A DNA stretch of 64,000 bases from Flavobacterium reichenbachii (lineage in GTDB: Bacteria; Bacteroidota; Bacteroidia; Flavobacteriales; Flavobacteriaceae): assembly GCF_002217435.1 (NCBI RefSeq), contig NZ_MUHF01000007.1, forward strand, positions 94,950-158,949, in the 5' to 3' direction. Positions 59,139 to 64,000 of the stretch are shown piece after piece. Positions within the stretch are counted from its first letter, which is position 1, and every line of letters begins with the position of its first letter. Under the pieces are notes generated by a model. It saw only the letters and a list, made by a program, of their open reading frames with translations. It searched no databases and was not told the origin of the DNA. The translations under genes and the position numbers were made by a program.

Positions 59139-60269
59139 ATGAAAGTATTACAGTTGGGGAAAGCTTTTCCTCCAATTAAAAAATTAGGTGGAGTTGAAAA
59201 AGTTATGGAATATTTTTATTATGGACTTAATGAATTTGGAATTCATTGTGATGTTTTAGGTGTAAATGATAGGAGTAAAAATGAAATTGATAATTATTGT
59301 AATGAAGGTCTAATATTTAGAGAGTCTTTATTATTTAAAGCAAAATCAACTTTTTTTTCTATTTCACTAATTTTTCGACTTTGGAAAATTCAAAATAAAT
59401 ATGATATTATTCATGTCCACTTACCAGACCCTATGGCTTTGATAGCTTTATTTATTACTAGACCAAAATCAAAAGTAATAATTCATTGGCACAGTAATAT
59501 TTTAAAACAAAAATATCTATATATACTCGTGAAGTTTTTTGAAAGTTGGCTATTAAAAAGAAGTGATTTAATATTATGCACAACACCGAAATATGCTATC
59601 AATAATGATGTTTTAAAGCCTTTTAATGCCAAAATTTCTTATGTAATTATTGGTTTAGATGTAGATAATTCTAATTTTAATCCAGAATTAGAATTAAAGA
59701 TAAATAGTGACTATAAAGACAAAAAAAAGGTTGTTTACGTTGGCAGGTTTGTTTATTATAAAGGTATAGAGTATTTGATCAGATCCTTTACTTTAGTTAA
59801 ATCTGACTGTGTTTTATATTTAATCGGGTCAGGAGAATTAGAAATTAGAATGAAAAGTTTAGTGACTGAATTGGGGCTTGATTCTAAAATTGTTTTTTTG
59901 GGTGAAGTAAATGAGAAAGATAAATTTACTTATATTAAATCATCTAATTTGCTAGTTTTGCCATCTATTTATAAAACGGAGGCCTATGGAATAGTGCAAA
60001 TTGAGGCTATGGCTATGGGTGTACCAGTTTTATCAACAAAAATAGCAGGCTCTGGTGTAGATTGGGTTAATAAAGATGGTGAATCAGGCATAACTGTTCT
60101 TCCAGAAAATAGTTTGGAGCTTGCCCAGGCTATAGATAAAGTATTTTTGAATCCAGATTTTCAGGTAAAAATTTCTGAAGGTGCCAAAAGTAGGTATACC
60201 AGTTTTTTTACAAAAAAAAATATGATAGAGGATCTTGTAATAAAATATAAAGGTGTTTTAGTAAATTAA
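59139..60269 (+). CDS. Glycosyltransferase family 4
   Basis: 376 residues, GT-B fold. N-terminal LGKAFPPIKKLGGVEKVMEYF (the GG loop), HVHLPDPMAL, and C-terminal VYVGRFVYYKGIEYLIRSF plus LPSIYKTEAYGIVQIEAMAMGVPVLSTKIAGSG, with the Ex7E motif of retaining GT4 enzymes. Donor unknown; a mannosyl or similar transferase would fit the manC/gmd context. Confidence 0.93.
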   Translation: MKVLQLGKAFPPIKKLGGVEKVMEYFYYGLNEFGIHCDVLGVNDRSKNEIDNYCNEGLIFRESLLFKAKSTFFSISLIFRLWKIQNKYDIIHVHLPDPMALIALFITRPKSKVIIHWHSNILKQKYLYILVKFFESWLLKRSDLILCTTPKYAINNDVLKPFNAKISYVIIGLDVDNSNFNPELELKINSDYKDKKKVVYVGRFVYYKGIEYLIRSFTLVKSDCVLYLIGSGELEIRMKSLVTELGLDSKIVFLGEVNEKDKFTYIKSSNLLVLPSIYKTEAYGIVQIEAMAMGVPVLSTKIAGSGVDWVNKDGESGITVLPENSLELAQAIDKVFLNPDFQVKISEGAKSRYTSFFTKKNMIEDLVIKYKGVLVN

Positions 60270-60281
60270 ATAAGCTGATAG

Positions 60282-61187
60282 ATGTTTAATGATATTTTGA
60301 TTACTGGAGCAAATGGTTTCTTAGGGAAACTTATTGTAAACGAATTACAGGAGTCTAATAATTTGAAAAGTTTATCTAGAACTAGTGGAGATTTTAATTT
60401 TTTTTTAGATAAAGAGATTCCAGATTTCTATCAAAAATTTGATTTGGTCATTCATGTGGCTGGAAAAGCACACAGTATCCCAAAAAATGAGATAGAAAAA
60501 AAGCAGTTTTATGATGTGAATGTTGTAGGAACTCGAAATCTATTAAAAGGATTAGAAAGTTTTCATATTCCTAAAGAGTTTGTTTTTATAAGTTCAGTAT
60601 CCGTATATGGACTAGATGTTGGCAATAATATTGACGAAGATCATCCGTTACTTGCTATTGACGCTTACGGACTTAGTAAAATTGAAGCGGAAAAAATTGT
60701 TTTAAACTGGTGTAAGGAAAATAATGTTGTTTGCACAATATTAAGACTTCCTTTATTAGTAGGTAAAGATGCACCAGGAAATTTAGGTGCAATGGTAAAA
60801 GCTATAACTAAAGGATATTACTTTAATGTAGGAGGAGGAAAAGCTAAAAAAAGTATGGTTTTAGGAAAAGACGTCGCTTCATTAATTATGAGAGTAGCTC
60901 CAATTGGAGGTATTTATAATGTTACAGATGGATATCATCCAAATTTTGATGAGTTAAGTGGTGCTGTTTCTTTAAATAAAAAGAAAAGAAAACCGCTAAA
61001 TTTACCCATGAGTTTAGGTGTTATTATTGGAAAAATAGGTGATTTTTTTGGCGAGAAGTCACCAATTAATTCAGCAAAAGTAAAAAAAATCACTTCCAAT
61101 CTAACTTTTGATGATACAAAAGCAAGAGTTATATTAGATTGGAATCCACAATCAGTGGTTGATTATGTAAATAATAATGAAATATAA
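60282..61187 (+). CDS. NAD-dependent epimerase/dehydratase (SDR)
   Basis: 301 residues. [18 protein letters not shown] motif, [24 protein letters not shown] and [11 protein letters not shown] (Tyr-Lys pair). Similar to WbpV/4-epimerase-like enzymes found next to initiating transferases of the WecA/WbpL type in O-antigen loci, but no such transferase is seen up to 64000. Reaction not assigned. Stop lies 10 bases before the gmd start. Confidence 0.8.
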   Translation: MFNDILITGANGFLGKLIVNELQESNNLKSLSRTSGDFNFFLDKEIPDFYQKFDLVIHVAGKAHSIPKNEIEKKQFYDVNVVGTRNLLKGLESFHIPKEFVFISSVSVYGLDVGNNIDEDHPLLAIDAYGLSKIEAEKIVLNWCKENNVVCTILRLPLLVGKDAPGNLGAMVKAITKGYYFNVGGGKAKKSMVLGKDVASLIMRVAPIGGIYNVTDGYHPNFDELSGAVSLNKKKRKPLNLPMSLGVIIGKIGDFFGEKSPINSAKVKKITSNLTFDDTKARVILDWNPQSVVDYVNNNEI

Positions 61188-61197
61188 TATTATAAAA

Positions 61198-62325
61198 ATG
61201 AAAGTAGCACTTATAACAGGAATTACTGGTCAGGATGGGTCATATTTGGCTGAATTATTATTAGAAAAAGGATATGTGGTTCATGGAGTTAAAAGAAGAG
61301 CTTCTTCATTCAATACACAACGGATTGACCACATCTATCAGGATCCGCATGAAACGCATGTGAATTTCAAACTGCATTATGGGGATTTGACTGATTCTAC
61401 AAATATCATTCGAATTATTCAGGATGTACAGCCAGATGAAATTTATAATTTGGGAGCGATGAGTCATGTTAAAGTATCATTTGATTCTCCAGAATATGTG
61501 GCAAATGTGGATGGGATTGGTACCTTACGAATTTTGGAAGCTGTTCGTATTTTAGGTTTAGAAAAGAAAACTAGAATTTATCAGGCATCTACTTCTGAAT
61601 TGTATGGAGGTTTGGCTGAAAATAAAAATGAAAGAGGGTTTTATGATGAGAACTCTCCTTTTTATCCGCGTTCTCCTTACGGAGCTGCTAAAATTTATGG
61701 TTTTTGGATCACCAAAAATTATCGAGAGGCCTATGGTATGTTTGCCTGTAATGGAATTCTGTTTAATCACGAATCACCACGTAGAGGAGAAACTTTTGTA
61801 ACCCGTAAAATTACTATGGCTACCGCTGCAATTTCTTTAGGGCAACAAGATTGTCTATACTTAGGGAATTTGGATGCGCAACGGGATTGGGGACATGCTA
61901 AAGATTATGTGGAAGCAATGTGGCGTATTTTACAACAAGATGTTCCCGAGGATTATGTCATTGCTATGGGAGAAACGACCTATGTTCGTGATTTTGTAAG
62001 AATGGCATTTGCTGAGGTTGGTATCGAAATTGAATTTAGAGGAGAGGGAGTAAATGAAAAAGGGTATGTTCTCTCGTGTAGTAATCCTGCTTATCAGATT
62101 GAGTTAGGTAAACAGGTCATTGCTATTGACCCACAATATTTCCGTCCTACTGAAGTAGATTTGTTAATAGGCGATCCTACCAAATCGAAGACAAAGTTAG
62201 GTTGGGTTCCAAAATATGATTTGGCTGGATTAGTAAGAGAAATGATGGCTTCTGACGTAGAATATTTTCAAAAAGAACAAATGTTGAAAGCTGCGGGATA
62301 TCGTGTTAAAAATAAATTTGAATAA
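61198..62325 (+). CDS. gmd: GDP-mannose 4,6-dehydratase
   Basis: 375 residues from ATG 61198 ([26 protein letters not shown]). An in-frame ATG at 61177 would add seven residues and overlap the previous gene. Motifs: NAD-binding GxxGxx[43 protein letters not shown] with the Tyr-Lys pair, and [16 protein letters not shown]. Makes GDP-4-keto-6-deoxy-D-mannose. Its stop codon lies in a 10-bp triplicated repeat. Confidence 0.97.
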   Translation: MKVALITGITGQDGSYLAELLLEKGYVVHGVKRRASSFNTQRIDHIYQDPHETHVNFKLHYGDLTDSTNIIRIIQDVQPDEIYNLGAMSHVKVSFDSPEYVANVDGIGTLRILEAVRILGLEKKTRIYQASTSELYGGLAENKNERGFYDENSPFYPRSPYGAAKIYGFWITKNYREAYGMFACNGILFNHESPRRGETFVTRKITMATAAISLGQQDCLYLGNLDAQRDWGHAKDYVEAMWRILQQDVPEDYVIAMGETTYVRDFVRMAFAEVGIEIEFRGEGVNEKGYVLSCSNPAYQIELGKQVIAIDPQYFRPTEVDLLIGDPTKSKTKLGWVPKYDLAGLVREMMASDVEYFQKEQMLKAAGYRVKNKFE

Positions 62326-62340
62326 ATTTGAATAAATTTT
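62311..62340 (+). repeat. Triplicated 10-bp repeat over the gmd stop codon
   Basis: AATAAATTTG occurs at 62311 and 62321, and with a final T at 62331. The gmd stop TAA is in the second copy. A slippage-prone microrepeat. Confidence 0.9.
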
Positions 62341-62395
62341 AAACTGATTTAAAATTTATTTTCGATAGTTTTTATTAAATAAATATGTTGGAAAA

Positions 62396-63355
62396 ATGAA
62401 TAAAGCAGATAAAATATACCTAACTGGGCATAGAGGAATGTTAGGGAGTACTACCTTAAAGTTGTTAATTGAAAAAGGATATACCAACATTATTACTAAG
62501 ACACATAAAGAATTAGATTTAACTAATCAACAAGCGGTCGAAGAATTTTTTAAATCTGAGAAGCCAAAATATGTCTTACATATAGCAGCAAAAGTTGGTG
62601 GTATAAAAGCAAATATTGATAACCCAGCCATCTTCTTGTATGATAATTTAATTATGCAAGCCAATGTTGTTAATTCTTCTTATAATAATGGGGTTGAGAA
62701 ATTTGTTTTCATTGCAAGTTCTTGTATCTATCCTAAAGATAGTCCTCAGCCTATGAAAGAAGAATATTTATTGGATGGTAAATTAGAACCAACAAATGAA
62801 GGATATGCTATTGGAAAAATAGCAGGAATCAAATTGTTAGAAACATACAATAAACAATATGGCTTCAATGGAATAAGTTTAATCCCCAGTAATTTATATG
62901 GACCGAATGATACGTTTGATCTAAGTCATGCCCATGTATTGTCATCTCTGGTTAAAAAGTTTGTAGATGCAAAAGAAAATTTAAATCCATCAATAACTTT
63001 ATGGGGTACAGGAATTGCAAGAAGAGAGTTTTTGCATGTTGAAGATTTTTCAAAAGCTGTAATACATTTTTTTGAAAACTATAATTCTCCAAATTTTATT
63101 AATGTAGGTCCAGGAGATGATATAAGTATATTTGAATTGGCACAACTAATTGCTAAAAAAGTTGGTTTTGAAGGTGAAATTTTATGGGATGAAACAAAAC
63201 CTAATGGGATGCTTAGAAAGTGTATGGATGTTTCAAATATGCTAAGTGAAAATTTTGTACCCAAAATAAGTTTAGAAGAAGGAATTGATCAAGTAATAAT
63301 AAGTTATAAAAAGAAAAAAAATGAAGATACCATTGATGCGAAAAGCATTTCTTAA
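62396..63355 (+). CDS. GDP-L-fucose synthase / ColC-like epimerase-reductase
   Basis: 319 residues, SDR. GHRGMLGST nucleotide-binding start, ELDLTNQQAVEEFF, VLHIAAKVGGIKANIDNPAIFLYDNLIMQANV, catalytic FIASSCIYPKDSPQPMKEEYLL and EPTNEGYAIGKIAG (Tyr-Lys). The enzyme is a 3,5-epimerase/4-reductase acting on the Gmd product (GDP-L-fucose) or, because a ColD-like gene overlaps its end, a ColC-type enzyme making GDP-L-colitose. The sequence alone does not decide. Overlapped by the next gene by 36 bases. Confidence 0.85.
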   Translation: MNKADKIYLTGHRGMLGSTTLKLLIEKGYTNIITKTHKELDLTNQQAVEEFFKSEKPKYVLHIAAKVGGIKANIDNPAIFLYDNLIMQANVVNSSYNNGVEKFVFIASSCIYPKDSPQPMKEEYLLDGKLEPTNEGYAIGKIAGIKLLETYNKQYGFNGISLIPSNLYGPNDTFDLSHAHVLSSLVKKFVDAKENLNPSITLWGTGIARREFLHVEDFSKAVIHFFENYNSPNFINVGPGDDISIFELAQLIAKKVGFEGEILWDETKPNGMLRKCMDVSNMLSENFVPKISLEEGIDQVIISYKKKKNEDTIDAKSIS

Positions 63356-64000
63356 AGAGGAGGAAACTAAAAGAGCTCTGTCGGATTTTATATTGAATGC
63401 AGACAGATTAAGCATGGACATAGAATGCAAAAAGTTTGAAAAGAAATTTGCATTATATCAAAAATGTAAACATGCTATTTTGTTTAATAGTGGGGGAAGT
63501 GCAAATTTAGCGATGCTTCAAGCATTGAAAAATTTAGGCAAACTAAAAGATGGAGATAAAGTTGGTTTTTCTGCATTGACATGGTCGACAAATACTATGC
63601 CCATAATTCAATTAAATATGATTCCTGTTGCTTTGGATTGTCAGCCAGATACTCTGAATACAATGTCATCTCATTTATTAGAAAGATTAAAAAATACAGA
63701 TTTACAAGCTCTTTTTATTACTAATATATTAGGATTTACCGGTGACATAGCTATAATTAGAGAAATTTGTAATGAGAAAAATATTATTTTGATTGAAGAT
63801 AATTGTGAATCTTTAGGTACAGAGTTGCCAGAAGGTAGAGCGGGTAACTTTGGAATAGGAGCAAGTTTTTCTTTTTTTGTAGCACATCATATGTCTACGA
63901 TCGAAGGTGGTATGGTATGCACGGATGATGATGATTTTGCAGAAATGTTAACAATTGTTAGAGCAAATGGATGGGATAGAAATCTAACCGAAGAGCAACA
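63320..64000 (+). CDS. DegT/DnrJ/EryC1-fold PLP enzyme, ColD/RfbH-like 3-dehydratase (3' end outside window)
   Basis: The first 227 residues are visible, ATG at 63320 (a second ATG at 63335 is possible). Fold type I PLP features: LFNSGGSANLAMLQAL, IEDNCESLGTEL (PLP-ring Asp) and SFFVAHHMSTIEGGMVCTDD. In sugar aminotransferases the position of the first His of AHH is the Schiff-base Lys; His there is characteristic of ColD and RfbH, which remove the C3 hydroxyl and do not transfer an amino group. With gmd and the Fcl/ColC-like gene it predicts GDP-colitose synthesis. Confidence 0.82.

Noticed and set aside
61177..61197. Earlier gmd start
   Set aside because: It would add a non-conserved MKYNIIK and overlap the previous gene; the family starts with [14 protein letters not shown].
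62396..63355. Firm call of fcl (GDP-L-fucose synthase)
   Set aside because: The overlapping ColD-like gene makes a ColC role equally likely, so the gene symbol was left empty.
63320..64000. Perosamine-type aminotransferase (PerA) next to gmd
   Set aside because: The Schiff-base lysine position holds His (AHH), which does not support transamination.

Overview
The window is chromosomal DNA from a low-G+C member of the Bacteroidota, most likely a Flavobacterium or close relative. The grounds are SusC/SusD outer-membrane pairs, the TTG-N17-23-TAnnTTTG type of promoter seen repeatedly (for example 9252-9282, 12997-13028, 19394-19424, 26880-26909, 41221-41251), A-rich rather than GGAGG ribosome-binding regions, a fused str/S10/spc/alpha ribosomal supercluster without tuf, and a capsule locus with a UpxY-type antiterminator. 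No tRNA, rRNA, CRISPR array or insertion sequence was recognised.

Region 1 (1-9200, mostly minus strand): outer-membrane genes. A SusC-like TonB-dependent receptor is cut by the left edge. A complete SusC-SusD pair follows (4087-7365 and 2615-4075), then an Omp85/BamA-like barrel protein (7454-9154). The two SusC genes share a nearly identical first 90 or so residues and a conserved upstream leader, then diverge.

Region 2 (9250-26740, plus strand): ribosomal supercluster rpsL-rpsG-fusA-rpsJ, then a terminator and a new promoter, then rplC-D-W-B-rpsS-rplV-rpsC-rplP-rpmC-rpsQ-rplN-X-E-rpsN, an internal promoter plus hairpin, rpsH-rplF-R-rpsE-rpmD-rplO-secY-infA-rpmJ-rpsM-rpsK-rpsD-rpoA-rplQ, and a terminator. 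rpmJ (38 codons) is the zinc-free form.

Region 3 (26880-34790): short housekeeping units, each with its own promoter or terminator: carA, eno, gltA, a pair of guanidino-group hydrolase-fold genes (an arginine-deiminase-related protein and a CtlX-like citrulline hydrolase) separated by a long inverted repeat, a MarC-family membrane protein on the minus strand, a CoA-binding protein and recR.

Region 4 (34858-64000, plus strand, runs off the right edge): a large capsule/exopolysaccharide locus. It starts with a Wza-like lipoprotein and a Wzc-like tyrosine autokinase, then a WbpP-like 4-epimerase, UDP-glucose dehydrogenase and a UpxY-like antiterminator. A terminator-like hairpin, a fresh promoter and a short leader with an ops-like element follow, and then a long operon: WbpO/TviB-like dehydrogenase, manC, rmlB, a second (long SLBB plus Wzz) export pair, a decayed cytidylyltransferase pseudogene, a second ugd, UDP-xylose synthase, Wzx flippase, seven glycosyltransferases, a Wzy-like polymerase, an SDR epimerase, gmd, an Fcl/ColC-like synthase and a truncated DegT-fold gene. 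In that last gene the catalytic lysine is replaced by histidine, as in ColD/RfbH 3-dehydratases. Predicted nucleotide sugars are UDP-GalNAc and UDP-GalNAcA, UDP-GlcA and UDP-xylose, GDP-mannose, a dTDP-6-deoxyhexose, and GDP-colitose or GDP-fucose. No initiating sugar-phosphate transferase is visible, so the locus probably continues to the right.
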